Positions 36,002 through 44,091 of a stretch of DNA of 64,000 nucleotides are shown one piece after another (the stretch's first letter is position 1; the number at the start of each line of letters is the position of its first letter). The position numbers and the translations under genes are program-made. The stretch is from Microbacterium sp. MYb54 (GTDB lineage Bacteria > Actinomycetota > Actinomycetes > Actinomycetales > Microbacteriaceae): NCBI RefSeq assembly GCF_002979515.1, contig NZ_PCPA01000003.1, positions 124,001 to 188,000 on the forward strand, written 5' to 3'. The notes under the pieces are model-generated. The model made no database searches, was not told the origin of the DNA, and saw nothing but the letters and a program-made list of their open reading frames with translations.

Positions 36002-36158
36002 CGTCGGAATCTCGCCAGCTCGTCAGCCCGCCCGAGTCCCGTCGGCTCGTCAGGGCGTCGGAATCTCGCCAGCTCGTCAGGCCGCCCGAGTCTCGTCGGT
36101 TCGTCAGCTCGTCAGCTCGTCGGATGGTCAGGCCGCCCGAGGCTCGTCGGATCGTCAG
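36002..36158. repeat. ~54-bp imperfect tandem repeats at the 3' end of the DUF222-HNH gene
   Basis: Two near-identical 54-bp units (36002-36055, 36056-36109) and a partial third (about 36119-36158). They are built from shorter TCGTCAG/TCGTCGG heptads that extend left to about 35985. The array runs into the stop codon of the minus-strand HNH gene at 36155. The rest of the roughly 300-bp gap holds only the upstream terminator. Confidence 0.85.
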
Positions 36159-37639
36159 AACGGTGAAGGAGCGGACGTGTCGGTGAACACGACGGTGTTC
36201 TGGGTCGGTGGCCTGTCGATGTAACCGCGTCCGGTCGGGCTCGTCCATTCCAAGACGCCGCCCGCCCGCTGCTCTACATGCCACGGGGAGTTGTGCTTGA
36301 GCATGTGATGACGTCGGCAGAACGCGGAGAGGTTCGTATCGGAGGTCGGTCCTCCGCTCGCAGCGGCGTGATTGTGGTCGAGGTCGCACTTTCTCGCCCT
36401 GATTCCGCATCCCGGGAACCTGCAGCGTTGGTCTCGCGCTCGAAGATGCCGTCGCAGATGCTCGCTCGGACGGTATCGATCGACGGCGAGCATCGCGCCG
36501 GAGATCGGATGCGTGAACACGCGGTCCCATCCCGTCGCAGAGCCGGCCAGCGCGCGGGCTGTTCTCGCGTCGATCGGCGTCGTGCCGTCGAGCTCAGCAG
36601 GAGGCAGGTCGCGGTCGGTCAACCGGGGATCGACGCCGTCAAGTCTGTGGTCGAGGCCATCGCCGACACCGAGGCCGTTGCCGACATCGAGGCCACCGCC
36701 GACACCGAGGCCGGTGAGGTCGAGGTCGTTCGCTTCCGGACCCGCCTGATCGTCTTGCATCAGCGTCATCACCGGCACGGACACTTCGATACGGGCGTGG
36801 ATCGCGCCGAGCAGCCCCTCGGTCGTGTCGTGTCCGGTCGGTGCGCCGGTGAGCACGAGGTCGGCGAGCAGATCTGCGCGCAGCTGGTCGACCGAGCGCT
36901 CGTCTGCCACATACTCTTCGCCGACGGAATGCTCTCCTGCGATGTCGGTGTCGATATCGGTGCCGCTCGCGGCGGCATTCGCAGCCCTGGCGTTCTCCTC
37001 TTTCACGGCATGCGCCATCTGGGAGAGCCGGTCGAACATGCCGTGAACGAGAGCGGCCGGGCCGCGTGCGCCCAGCTCGGCCATACCGTCGTCGAGGTCT
37101 TTCACCCACACGCGCCGCTTCTCGCGGGCGTCGCGGTGTCGTTCGGCGATCGTGCGCTCCTGGAACCGCTCGGCGAGCCTTCGTGCGAGTCGTCGGAGCC
37201 GGTTCGGAGACTCGGACTCGGCGAGCGTCACGGCTTCTGCCGCGTAGGCCTGGCGATCGACGGCGTCGTCGAGGTGGGCGCCCGCTTCGACGATCACTCG
37301 TGAATGTGCGCCGCTGATGCGCCCTTCGCCCTGGGCCGCCCAGACCGCGGGGAAACGTTCCACCAGCCACGACGCCTCAGCCATGCGCCGCTCGATCGTG
37401 CGGTCGCTCACCCGCTGCGCTGCGCCGATCTCGGCCGCCACCGTGCGGATGGCCATGTCGCCATGGTCGGGGTGCGCGGACTCGCGCGCGATGTCGACAG
37501 CGAGGCGGCCCGCCATCGCGAGCATGCCGTCGCGAGCAGCCTGCATGCTGCTCAGCGTCGCTTCGGCCGCTTCGAGCGACGCAACCAGATCGGCGAGCAT
37601 CGCCATCTGGGAGTCTGTCGCGTCGCGGAGTGCGGTCAT
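36155..37639 (-). CDS. DUF222/13E12-repeat HNH endonuclease-domain protein
   Basis: A 494-residue protein. DUF222 helical region covers about residues 10-330, with a low-complexity Gly/Leu/Asp stretch (about 295-330, GVGGGLDVGNGLGVGDGLD). The C-terminal HNH nuclease has CRFPGC, LDHNHAAASGG and AFCRRHHMLKH. Such genes are multicopy in actinobacteria and the mycobacterial 13E12 members are DNA-damage induced. A LexA-like box lies 30 bp upstream. Cellular role unknown. A second, broken relative lies at 44663. Confidence 0.9.
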   Translation of the reverse strand: MTALRDATDSQMAMLADLVASLEAAEATLSSMQAARDGMLAMAGRLAVDIARESAHPDHGDMAIRTVAAEIGAAQRVSDRTIERRMAEASWLVERFPAVWAAQGEGRISGAHSRVIVEAGAHLDDAVDRQAYAAEAVTLAESESPNRLRRLARRLAERFQERTIAERHRDAREKRRVWVKDLDDGMAELGARGPAALVHGMFDRLSQMAHAVKEENARAANAAASGTDIDTDIAGEHSVGEEYVADERSVDQLRADLLADLVLTGAPTGHDTTEGLLGAIHARIEVSVPVMTLMQDDQAGPEANDLDLTGLGVGGGLDVGNGLGVGDGLDHRLDGVDPRLTDRDLPPAELDGTTPIDARTARALAGSATGWDRVFTHPISGAMLAVDRYRPSEHLRRHLRARDQRCRFPGCGIRARKCDLDHNHAAASGGPTSDTNLSAFCRRHHMLKHNSPWHVEQRAGGVLEWTSPTGRGYIDRPPTQNTVVFTDTSAPSPF

Positions 37640-37668
37640 GGCTTCAGTCCATCAGAGGCCACCGACAT

Positions 37669-37684
37669 TCGAAGGGGAATTCGA
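37669..37684. promoter_or_regulatory. LexA-like SOS box before the DUF222-HNH gene
   Basis: TCGAAGGGGAATTCGA, read on the minus strand as TCGAAT-TCCC-CTTCGA, matches the actinobacterial LexA site TCGAAC-N4-GTTCGA at ten of twelve defined positions. It lies 30 bp before the ATG at 37639. Confidence 0.6.
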
Positions 37685-37766
37685 AGGCTCTGAGTCAAGG
37701 CTCAGATAACGAAAGGATAACGGAAGAGGTGGGAGGTAAGGGGGCTTCAAGACCCGCTGCGGCCGT

Positions 37767-38624
37767 TCAGCCTCGAAGTGCGCGGGTCGCCTGGCCGGTG
37801 CGCTGCAGGGCGTCGACCGTCTCGGCATATCGGCGCTTCGCGACGCCGAGGAACAGACAGTCCACGAGGGTGAGCTGGGCGATGCGGCTCACCATGGCGC
37901 CGGCGCGGAAGGTCGACTCGCGCACCTCGGTGAACAGCGGGTGCTCGGCCGCGCGGGCGAGGGGGGAGTCCTTCGCCGACGTGACCGCGATCGTCGCGGC
38001 ACCGCTGGCGCGCGCGGTCGCCAGGAACCGCACGGTCTCGAGCGTCGAACCCGAATGGGAGAACCCGATCGCGACGGTCGGCGCGGTGGGCAGCACGGAC
38101 ACTGCGACGGCCTCGTGCGGATCGGCGGGCATGTGCGCGTTCCGGCCGACGCGCAGGAGCTTGTGGGTGAGGTCTTCTGCGACGAATCGGCTGGCGCCCA
38201 GCCCGTAGAGGAGGATGCGTTCGGCGCGGTCGATCGCATCGACCGCCGCCTCGAGCACCTCGAAATCGAGCTGGGCGACGGTCTCCTCGATCGCCAGGAG
38301 TTCGAGGGATGCGACCTTCGAAACGGCCTCGCGCAGTGTGTCGCCGTCGGAGATCTCGGAGCCGTAGGCGCCTCTGGCGGAGAACTGAGCAGCCTCTTTG
38401 CCGAGCTCTGCGGCCAGTGCCATGCGGAGCGGGGCGTAGCCGCTGAAGCCGATCGCGCGGCAGAAGCGCACGACGGATGCGACGGACGTCTGGCATTCCT
38501 CGGCGAGCTCGTTGATCGTGTTCTCGATCACGAGGGACGGGTTCTCGCGGACCACCAGCGCGATGCGGGCCAGCGACGGCGGCAGCGTCGAGGCGGCGGC
38601 TTCGATCGTCGACTGGATGCTCAT
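37767..38624 (-). CDS. MurR/RpiR-family transcriptional regulator
   Basis: A 285-residue regulator. The N-terminal HTH_6 domain (about 1-75; TSVASVVRFCRAIGFSGY is the recognition part) is followed by a SIS sugar-isomerase domain (about 110-250; LYGLGASRFVA and GFSHSGST motifs) that binds a phosphosugar. The ATG at 38624 has GGAGG 5 nt upstream. It is divergent from a BadF-type kinase and murQ, whose MurNAc-6-phosphate is the classical MurR ligand. Confidence 0.92.
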   Translation of the reverse strand: MSIQSTIEAAASTLPPSLARIALVVRENPSLVIENTINELAEECQTSVASVVRFCRAIGFSGYAPLRMALAAELGKEAAQFSARGAYGSEISDGDTLREAVSKVASLELLAIEETVAQLDFEVLEAAVDAIDRAERILLYGLGASRFVAEDLTHKLLRVGRNAHMPADPHEAVAVSVLPTAPTVAIGFSHSGSTLETVRFLATARASGAATIAVTSAKDSPLARAAEHPLFTEVRESTFRAGAMVSRIAQLTLVDCLFLGVAKRRYAETVDALQRTGQATRALRG

Positions 38625-38660
38625 CGGTCCTCCGTCGGTTCGGTGTAAATTCTTTTCGTT

Positions 38661-38683
38661 GAGTCTACTTCGCATGTAGTCTC
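38661..38683. promoter_or_regulatory. Inverted repeat in the murR-kinase divergent promoter
   Basis: GAGTCTAC at 38661-38668 and GTAGTCTC at 38676-38683 pair at seven of eight positions with a 7-bp spacer. It lies in the AT-rich 96-bp region between the divergent regulator and kinase genes, so it is a fair candidate for the regulator's binding site. Confidence 0.5.
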
Positions 38684-38720
38684 TTTTCACTACCCTTTTT
38701 CTGAACACCGAGGAGAGCCG

Positions 38721-39632
38721 ATGAGCGCGCGCACGACCGCATCCGTCGATCTCGGCAAGTCGCGGTGCCGCGTCGTGATCACCGGCGAGGGCACGCGCGT
38801 GGAACGGGCTGACGTGGGTGCCCCCGGCCTCGCCGCTGCCGACGGGGTGACCGCAGCGCTCGACGCGATCCTCCCGCTCCTCTCCCGCACCGACATCGAT
38901 TCCCCCACCGACATCGATCTGATCGGCGTCGGCGCCGCAGGGGCATGGATGGCTCCGGATGCCGCGCAGGAACTGGCTTTCCGATTGGCCAGCGCCACCG
39001 ATGCCGGGGTCGCTGTCGCCTCTGACGTCGTCACCGCGCACGCCGGTGCGCTCGACGGTGGTGAGGGTGTGCTCCTCATCGCGGGAACCGGAGCGGTGGC
39101 ACTCGGCATCGACGCCGATGGCGCACGACTCATCGACGGGTGGGGGCCGGAACTCGGTGACTTCGGCAGCGGTTCATGGCTCGGTCGAGAGACCCTGCGT
39201 GCTGTTCTGCGCGCAGATGACGGGCTGGCCCCGAAGACTGCTCTGGCGCAGGCGATCGCTGCACCCATCGGTGCAGCATCCGACGTCCAGGCGTGGCTCG
39301 CTCGAAGTGGACCACTCCCGCGGCGCCTCGCGACGCTTGCACCCCTGGTCCTCGACGCGGCAGAGGCGGGCGATGCTGTGGCTCGCGAGATCGTCGCCGA
39401 GGGCATCCGGCTTCTCACCGCAACGGCGACCGCAGCTTCGGTGCGCACCGCCGACATCGTGGTCCACGGCGGTCTCGCCGACCACGCATGGTTCCGCGAA
39501 TCCCTGACCCTCTCGCTCCAGACCGCCGGTCGCCGGGTCGTGCCCGCGAGCGGTGACGCGCTCGACGGTGCGCTGCTGCTCGCGCACCGCAACGACCTCC
39601 CCCACGAAAGGTTCGTCCACCGTGCCGAATGA
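38721..39632 (+). CDS. BadF/BadG-type N-acetylhexosamine kinase (probable MurNAc/GlcNAc kinase)
   Basis: A 303-residue ASKHA-fold kinase. Phosphate loop 1 is SVDLGKSRCR, and the adenosine and sugar region shows LLIAGTGAVALG and WGPELGDFGSGSWLG, which is typical of eukaryote-like GlcNAc kinases. It overlaps murQ by 11 bp, an arrangement matching the MurK-MurQ pair in which a BadF-type kinase phosphorylates MurNAc (and GlcNAc) in the cytoplasm. No PTS transporter is seen nearby, consistent with non-phosphorylating uptake. Confidence 0.88.
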   Translation: MSARTTASVDLGKSRCRVVITGEGTRVERADVGAPGLAAADGVTAALDAILPLLSRTDIDSPTDIDLIGVGAAGAWMAPDAAQELAFRLASATDAGVAVASDVVTAHAGALDGGEGVLLIAGTGAVALGIDADGARLIDGWGPELGDFGSGSWLGRETLRAVLRADDGLAPKTALAQAIAAPIGAASDVQAWLARSGPLPRRLATLAPLVLDAAEAGDAVAREIVAEGIRLLTATATAASVRTADIVVHGGLADHAWFRESLTLSLQTAGRRVVPASGDALDGALLLAHRNDLPHERFVHRAE

Positions 39633-40557
39633 CGACTCCCGCCTCGCCGCCCTCCTCACCGTGCTCGATCGCCTCGACACCGAGGCCTCGACGACCGAGC
39701 GCGGCGACCTCGATCTGCTGGGCACGGCTGAGCTCGTGCGGCGGATGAACGCCGAAGACCGTCGGGTGCCCGACGCTGTCGCCGAGCGCGCCACGGAGAT
39801 CGCGCTCGCCGTCGACGGCATCACCGAGCGATTCCGCCGGGGTGGGCGGCTCATCTACATCGGCGCCGGCACCGCAGGGCGCATCGGTGTGCTCGACGCG
39901 AGCGAGTGCCCGCCGACCTTCGGCACCGACCCCTCGATGGTGGTCGGCCTGATCGCCGGTGGCGAGACCGCGATCCGCTCGGCTGTCGAGAACGCCGAGG
40001 ATGACGATGCCGCAGCGGAGGTCTCGCTGCGGGATCTCGACCTCTCCGAGAACGACACGGTCGTCGGCATCTCCGCATCCGGACGCACGCCGTATGTCGT
40101 GGGCGGACTGAACTACGCCCGAAGCGTGGGCGCGTTCACCGCGGCGATCGCATCGAACGCCGGCTCGGACATCGGGGCTGCTGCGGAGATCGCGATCGAG
40201 GTCGTCACCGGTCCCGAGTTCATCTCCGGATCGACGCGGCTGAAGTCCGGCACGGCGCAGAAGCTCGTCGTGAACATGCTCACCACGCTGTCGATGATCA
40301 ACCTCGGAAAGACGTACCGCGGCGTGATGGTCGACCTGCTCGCGACGAACGAGAAGCTCCACGCGCGCTCCATCCGTACGGTGTCGCAGCTCGCGGGCGT
40401 CGACACCGATCAGGCGGCTGCGGCGCTACGGGCGGCGGAGGGTTCGGTCAAGCTCGCGCTGCTGATGCTCGCAGCCGATGCGACGCCGCAGGACGCAGCC
40501 TCCGCCCTCGACGACGCCGACGGCATCCTCCGCGACGCGATCGCCGCGCTCGCCTGA
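39622..40557 (+). CDS. murQ: N-acetylmuramic acid 6-phosphate etherase
   Basis: A 311-residue SIS-domain lyase that cleaves the lactyl ether of MurNAc-6-phosphate to give GlcNAc-6-phosphate and D-lactate. Motifs include GAGTAGRIGVLDASECPPTFG with the catalytic Glu, AEDD with the second Glu, and GISASGRTPYVVG. The C-terminal UBA-like segment is present. GTG at 39622 was chosen because the family N-terminus begins here; the ribosome site AAAGG is distant, in keeping with translational coupling to the kinase. It defines the locus as cell-wall amino-sugar recycling. Confidence 0.95.
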   Translation: MPNDDSRLAALLTVLDRLDTEASTTERGDLDLLGTAELVRRMNAEDRRVPDAVAERATEIALAVDGITERFRRGGRLIYIGAGTAGRIGVLDASECPPTFGTDPSMVVGLIAGGETAIRSAVENAEDDDAAAEVSLRDLDLSENDTVVGISASGRTPYVVGGLNYARSVGAFTAAIASNAGSDIGAAAEIAIEVVTGPEFISGSTRLKSGTAQKLVVNMLTTLSMINLGKTYRGVMVDLLATNEKLHARSIRTVSQLAGVDTDQAAAALRAAEGSVKLALLMLAADATPQDAASALDDADGILRDAIAALA

Positions 40558-40648
40558 TCGCCATCCTCGCCTGATCGCCGTCCTCGCCTGATTTCTTGCA
40601 TTCCACTGATTTCTGCGCGCCCCTGATCGCACCCCTCGCCTGATCGCC
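40549..40648. repeat. Repeats of CTCGCCTGATCGCC from the murQ stop onward
   Basis: Copies start at 40549 (including the murQ TGA), 40566, 40583 (partial) and 40635. The first three are spaced exactly 17 bp apart. The 158-bp gap after murQ holds these repeats and the next gene's promoter. Confidence 0.8.
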
Positions 40649-40703
40649 GCACTCGCGGAATTCCGGATGCCACGCCCGCGGCCCTGCTGCGCTCCGGCGT
40701 CAA

Positions 40704-40709
40704 TAGGAT
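40704..40709 (+). promoter_or_regulatory. -10 box TAGGAT before a leaderless gene
   Basis: TAGGAT ends 6 nt before the GTG at 40716 and no ribosome binding site is visible. Confidence 0.45.
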
Positions 40710-40715
40710 TCGGGT

Positions 40716-41258
40716 GTGGATGATCTCGTGCCGGCAGCGCCCTGGCTGCTCGTCGGCGCTGCGGTCGTCGCGGTCGTGGCCTCGCTGATCGCAGGACGCT
40801 CTGTGCCGTGGCAGGGCCGGCAGGTGGTGCTGGTCATGGCGGCGGCGATGGTCACGACCGCGCTCGTCGGCGACGTCGCCATGGTCGCATTGGTGCTCGG
40901 GGCTGTACTGCTGCTCTCCGCCATGCTCGGCACGGTCGGGGTGCGGGGAACGCCGGCCGCCGGTGAGTGCTTCCGTCGTGCTCTCATCGCAGTGCTCCTG
41001 GCCGTCTGCTCGTTCGAGAGCGCGGCGACGGGTGCGGGTGCGGCCGCGGGGGCGAGCACCGGAGTGCACGGAGGCCACGGCGGCCTCTCGGGTCTGCTGT
41101 CGGTGCTGATCGTCGCCGGAGTGATCGGCGTGGTGTTGTGGACGGTCGTCGCCGACTGGATCGTCGAACCGATCCATCACGGGCGCACTGCACGCCTCAT
41201 CGCGGTCGAGTCGTGGGCGCTGGCTGCCGGTGCCGCCGTGATGTGCCTCGCCACCTGA
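40716..41258 (+). CDS. Polytopic membrane protein of unknown function
   Basis: A 180-residue protein with five likely hydrophobic segments (about 7-25, 37-54, 55-70, 88-105, 124-145, with a weaker one at the C-terminus). A Gly/His stretch (TGVHGGHGGLSG) lies in the loop before the fifth. No family is recognised. Its GTG start follows a leaderless-type -10 box. It has no functional link to murQ that I can see. Confidence 0.72.
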   Translation: MDDLVPAAPWLLVGAAVVAVVASLIAGRSVPWQGRQVVLVMAAAMVTTALVGDVAMVALVLGAVLLLSAMLGTVGVRGTPAAGECFRRALIAVLLAVCSFESAATGAGAAAGASTGVHGGHGGLSGLLSVLIVAGVIGVVLWTVVADWIVEPIHHGRTARLIAVESWALAAGAAVMCLAT

Positions 41259-41278
41259 TGCGGGGGCCGGGTTCCGCT

Positions 41279-41284
41279 AGCGTG
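41279..41284 (+). promoter_or_regulatory. -10 box TAGCGT before the SDR gene
   Basis: TAGCGT ends 5 nt before the ATG at 41290, fitting the leaderless pattern. Confidence 0.35.
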
Positions 41285-41289
41285 GCGGC

Positions 41290-41955
41290 ATGCCCCTCGC
41301 TCTGATCACCGGCGCCGCCCGTGCCAACAGCATCGCCGCCGGCATCGTGCCTCGACTGCGCGCCGCCGGCTGGACCGTCGTCACCAGCGACCTGCAAGAT
41401 GCCGACCACCCCGCCGATCTCTCGACGCATGAAGGCCCCGAGGCGCTGATCGCCGAGGTGAACGCCGCACACGGTCCGATCTCGGCCCTTATCCTGAGCC
41501 ACGCGCACGACGTGGAATCGGGGATCCTCGACACCACTGCCGAGAGCTTCGACCTGCACGTCGCCGTGAACGCACGGGCGAGTCTGCTGCTGATCGCGGC
41601 GTTCGCGCGGCAGGCCGGCGACGGCGGGGGCGTGATCCTGGCGCTCACCAGCGACCACGTGACCGGCAACCTTCCGTACGGCGCATCGAAGGGCGCGCTC
41701 GACCGGCTCGTCATCTCTGCCGCGCGCGAGCTCGGCCCTCGGGGGATCTCCGCGAACGTCCTCAACCCCGGCCCGATCGACACCGGATGGATGGATGATG
41801 AGACGCGTACAGGGCTGACGGGTATGACCCCGCTCGGTCGGCTCGGGCAGCCTCGCGATGTGGCGGCCGTGGTGGAGTTCCTCGTGTCGGACGAGGGCCG
41901 CTGGATCTCGGGGCAGCTGCTGAAGTCCGACGGCGCGTTCTCGGCGGAATACTGA
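41290..41955 (+). CDS. Short-chain dehydrogenase/reductase
   Basis: A 221-residue Rossmann-fold oxidoreductase. The catalytic Tyr and Lys lie in YGASK, with the upstream Ser in LTSDHVT. The nucleotide-binding start is ITGAARANSIA, a departure from the usual TGxxxGIG, so cofactor binding may be altered. The closing PLGRLGQPRDVAAVVEFLVSDEG is typical of the FabG-like group. Substrate unknown. A leaderless-type promoter precedes it. Confidence 0.88.
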   Translation: MPLALITGAARANSIAAGIVPRLRAAGWTVVTSDLQDADHPADLSTHEGPEALIAEVNAAHGPISALILSHAHDVESGILDTTAESFDLHVAVNARASLLLIAAFARQAGDGGGVILALTSDHVTGNLPYGASKGALDRLVISAARELGPRGISANVLNPGPIDTGWMDDETRTGLTGMTPLGRLGQPRDVAAVVEFLVSDEGRWISGQLLKSDGAFSAEY

Positions 41956-41963
41956 GGGGCTGG

Positions 41964-42011
41964 ATGAGCGATTCCGCGCGGGCGAGTGTGGTCGAGAAGG
42001 GCTTGGGCTGA
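41964..42011 (+). CDS. Possible 15-residue leader ORF coupled to the next gene
   Basis: ATG with GAGGGG 5 nt upstream encodes MSDSARASVVEKGLG, and its stop overlaps the next ATG as TGATG at 42009-42013. Short and unproven; it could serve only to couple translation. Confidence 0.25.
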   Translation: MSDSARASVVEKGLG

Positions 42012-42301
42012 TGCTGCGGGAGTTCGTGAAGACGTACTTCACTCGCGTCCTGATGATCCTTCCGTTTGTGGCGGTCATCACCCTGATTCCGCCGTACCCC
42101 TGGGAAGCGAAGCTGTTCTCCCTCGCCATGTTCTTCGTCATTCTGCTGATCCCTCAGCTTGTCGAAGTGCTGATCGTCTTGCAGAACACCCGCCGTCGAC
42201 AGGAGGTCGACGAGATGTCCCGTACGGGGTTGCGCAGCGAGCCTGAGACGTCAGAGCGGCCGATGTCGCGCAAGGAGCGTCGGCTCCGATCTCGAATGTG
42301 A
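42011..42301 (+). CDS. Small two-helix membrane protein
   Basis: A 96-residue protein with two hydrophobic segments (about 12-28 and 33-55) and a basic, hydrophilic tail ending in SRKERRLRSRM. No family is recognised. Downstream genes on the same strand are also small unknowns, so this may be one operon from 42011 to 43267. Confidence 0.65.
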   Translation: MLREFVKTYFTRVLMILPFVAVITLIPPYPWEAKLFSLAMFFVILLIPQLVEVLIVLQNTRRRQEVDEMSRTGLRSEPETSERPMSRKERRLRSRM

Positions 42302-42344
42302 AGCGGGCAGTATCTCTAGCCGAGAACAGCGTCGGGGTGAGCTG

Positions 42345-42995
42345 ATGACAGACGAGAGCAATGCGCCACGAGCCGCCGTGGCGTCGAACGGCATCCTCGT
42401 CGCCCCGATCGGGCCTGTGATGACCCTCGGCCGCAATCTCCAGACCATAACCGCCGCGCTCGTCGGGGTCGTGTGTCTCATCATCGTGTCGCTGAGTCTG
42501 GCACCGTGGCCGAATGTGCTCCTCCCGCTGGTGGTGGGAGTCCTGCTTGTCACGGCCTCGCTGATCACTGCTTTCCGCGGAGTGCCCGTGATGCGACGCG
42601 CATCCCAGGCGGGGCGCATCCGGAACGCGGCTGCGAACTACGCGATCCTGCAGATCGAGTTCCTCGATGGCTCCGGTACGGTGGCGGATTCCGCGAGGCG
42701 GGGGTACGTGCTCGTCTGGAACGACCGTCTGGAGATCGAGTTCCGGCGTGATTCCGCTGGCCTCGGCGGACCGAGGGAACAGTGGAGCATCTCCTTCGAG
42801 GAAGTACGCGACGTGCGGCTCCGCGAGCCCACGAGCATGACGTACGCGATGCCGGTGGTCACGCTGAAGACAGGGGAGGCGATCGCCTTCACGATCATGC
42901 CGAAGAGCGGTTCCGGGCTCCGCGGACCGAGTGATTCCGAGACCCTCGAAGTCGTCGAGCTGTTGCGGACACGGTTGGCGGGGGACACTCGCTAG
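42345..42995 (+). CDS. Membrane protein with PH-like C-terminal domain, unknown function
   Basis: A 216-residue protein. Two hydrophobic helices (about 27-45 and 50-68) are followed by a soluble beta-rich domain of about 130 residues with the pattern of bacterial PH-like domains (EFLDGSG, YVLVWNDRLEIEF, ISFEEVRDVRL). The exact family is not recognised. Confidence 0.7.
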   Translation: MTDESNAPRAAVASNGILVAPIGPVMTLGRNLQTITAALVGVVCLIIVSLSLAPWPNVLLPLVVGVLLVTASLITAFRGVPVMRRASQAGRIRNAAANYAILQIEFLDGSGTVADSARRGYVLVWNDRLEIEFRRDSAGLGGPREQWSISFEEVRDVRLREPTSMTYAMPVVTLKTGEAIAFTIMPKSGSGLRGPSDSETLEVVELLRTRLAGDTR

Positions 42996-43042
42996 GCTTC
43001 GGAATGATGCCAACGTCGCCGGGAGATCGCGAAGGAACGGAC

Positions 43043-43267
43043 ATGACGGGCGAGAACGTCGAATTGCGGCTGACGACCGCCGAGGCTCTGGTTCTCTTCG
43101 AATGGCTCGCCGCCGCCCACGATGCCGAACAGCTCATCGTCGACGAGGCCGAGCAGCGCGTGCTGTGGGATCTGGAGTCGCAGCTCGAGACGAAGTTGGT
43201 CGAGCCGCTGATGCCGAACTGCACGGAACTCGTCGACGCGGCGAAGCGGGCTGTTCTGGGTGCGTGA
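43043..43267 (+). CDS. Small protein of unknown function
   Basis: A 74-residue acidic, helical protein (LRLTTAEALVLFEWLAAAHD). ATG at 43043 was chosen because GAAGGAAC lies 5 nt upstream. An alternative ATG at 43004 follows a TAGGCT -10-like box by 5 nt and would be leaderless, giving 87 residues. No family is recognised. Confidence 0.65.
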   Translation: MTGENVELRLTTAEALVLFEWLAAAHDAEQLIVDEAEQRVLWDLESQLETKLVEPLMPNCTELVDAAKRAVLGA

Positions 43268-43309
43268 GGCTCAGTACCTTCCGTGATGTCTCAGCGCTGA
43301 GGGCCCTGT

Positions 43310-43690
43310 CTACTGCTCGCGCTCGTGCGCGAGGGCGACGGCGCGGTCGAAGGTCGACACGATGACCTGACGCCGGTCCTTCCGGTAGTCCTCATCGGGC
43401 TCGAGCTCGTCGATGTAACCGTCCCAGACGCGGACGTAGCGGTCCCGCCACGCTTCCAGTGTGGTGCTCGGCGGGAACGTCGCGCCGACGCGGCCCGCCG
43501 ATCCGATGTCGGTGAGGATCTCCAGCCACGCCGGCACCATGCTGCCGCCCCATTCGTCGGGCTGCAGCTCGGTGTCATCGTCCTCATCGGCGAACGACTC
43601 GGCGATCTTCGCGATGAGATCGTCCGTGATCTCGCTCAGTCCGTCAGCGACCGTGTCGTCGTCGAAGTTCCCCGGTCCCCAAGTGCCCAT
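43310..43690 (-). CDS. DUF4259 family protein
   Basis: A 126-residue protein opening with MGTWGPGNFDDDTVADGL, the hallmark of DUF4259, which has no known function. Acidic stretches follow (DEDDDTELQPDEWGG). It is convergent with the preceding small gene. Confidence 0.82.
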   Translation of the reverse strand: MGTWGPGNFDDDTVADGLSEITDDLIAKIAESFADEDDDTELQPDEWGGSMVPAWLEILTDIGSAGRVGATFPPSTTLEAWRDRYVRVWDGYIDELEPDEDYRKDRRQVIVSTFDRAVALAHEREQ

Positions 43691-43767
43691 GGTGCGCCTT
43701 TCGCTCTGTCAGTTGCCGTTCGGGAACCAGTGAACCATGCTGCGGCGACGTTGCAGGCGCGTGGTCG

Positions 43768-44091
43768 TCAGTGGCCGCCGCCGAATTCGATCATCCCGAC
43801 TCCGACCGCGATGAGCGCGACGCCGACGGCCATCATGGCCGAGAAATGGTCCTTGAAGATCACCCGGCCCAGCACCGCGGTCAGTGCGACCCCGGCCGCG
43901 GCCCAGATGCCGTATGCGACGCCCACGGGCATCCCCAGCGCGAGGATCGTGCCGAGCAGTGTGAACGCGGCGAGGTAGCCGACCACGATCACGGGGATCC
44001 AGCGGCGGCGACGCAGGCCCTCGGATGCGCGCAGGCTCAGCGTCGCGGTAACCTCGCTGACGATCGCGAGCCCGAGCAGCACCCAGGTCAT
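43768..44091 (-). CDS. SMR-family small multidrug-type exporter, subunit 2
   Basis: A 107-residue four-helix protein of the small multidrug resistance family. The essential membrane Glu is at residue 13 (IVSEVTATLSLRASEG) and the GMPVGVAYGIWAAAGV segment is typical. It overlaps its partner by 4 bp (ATGA), which suggests a two-component heterodimer such as EbrAB or YkkCD. The substrate (quaternary ammonium or guanidinium-like cation) is not known. Confidence 0.9.
   Translation of the reverse strand: MTWVLLGLAIVSEVTATLSLRASEGLRRRRWIPVIVVGYLAAFTLLGTILALGMPVGVAYGIWAAAGVALTAVLGRVIFKDHFSAMMAVGVALIAVGVGMIEFGGGH

Noticed and set aside
35985..36158. CRISPR array
   Set aside because: Units are contiguous and similar throughout, with no unique spacers and no cas genes.
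37767..39041. Longer start for the MurR-like regulator
   Set aside because: The extension overlaps the divergent kinase gene and lacks HTH-family similarity; GGAGG precedes the ATG at 38624.
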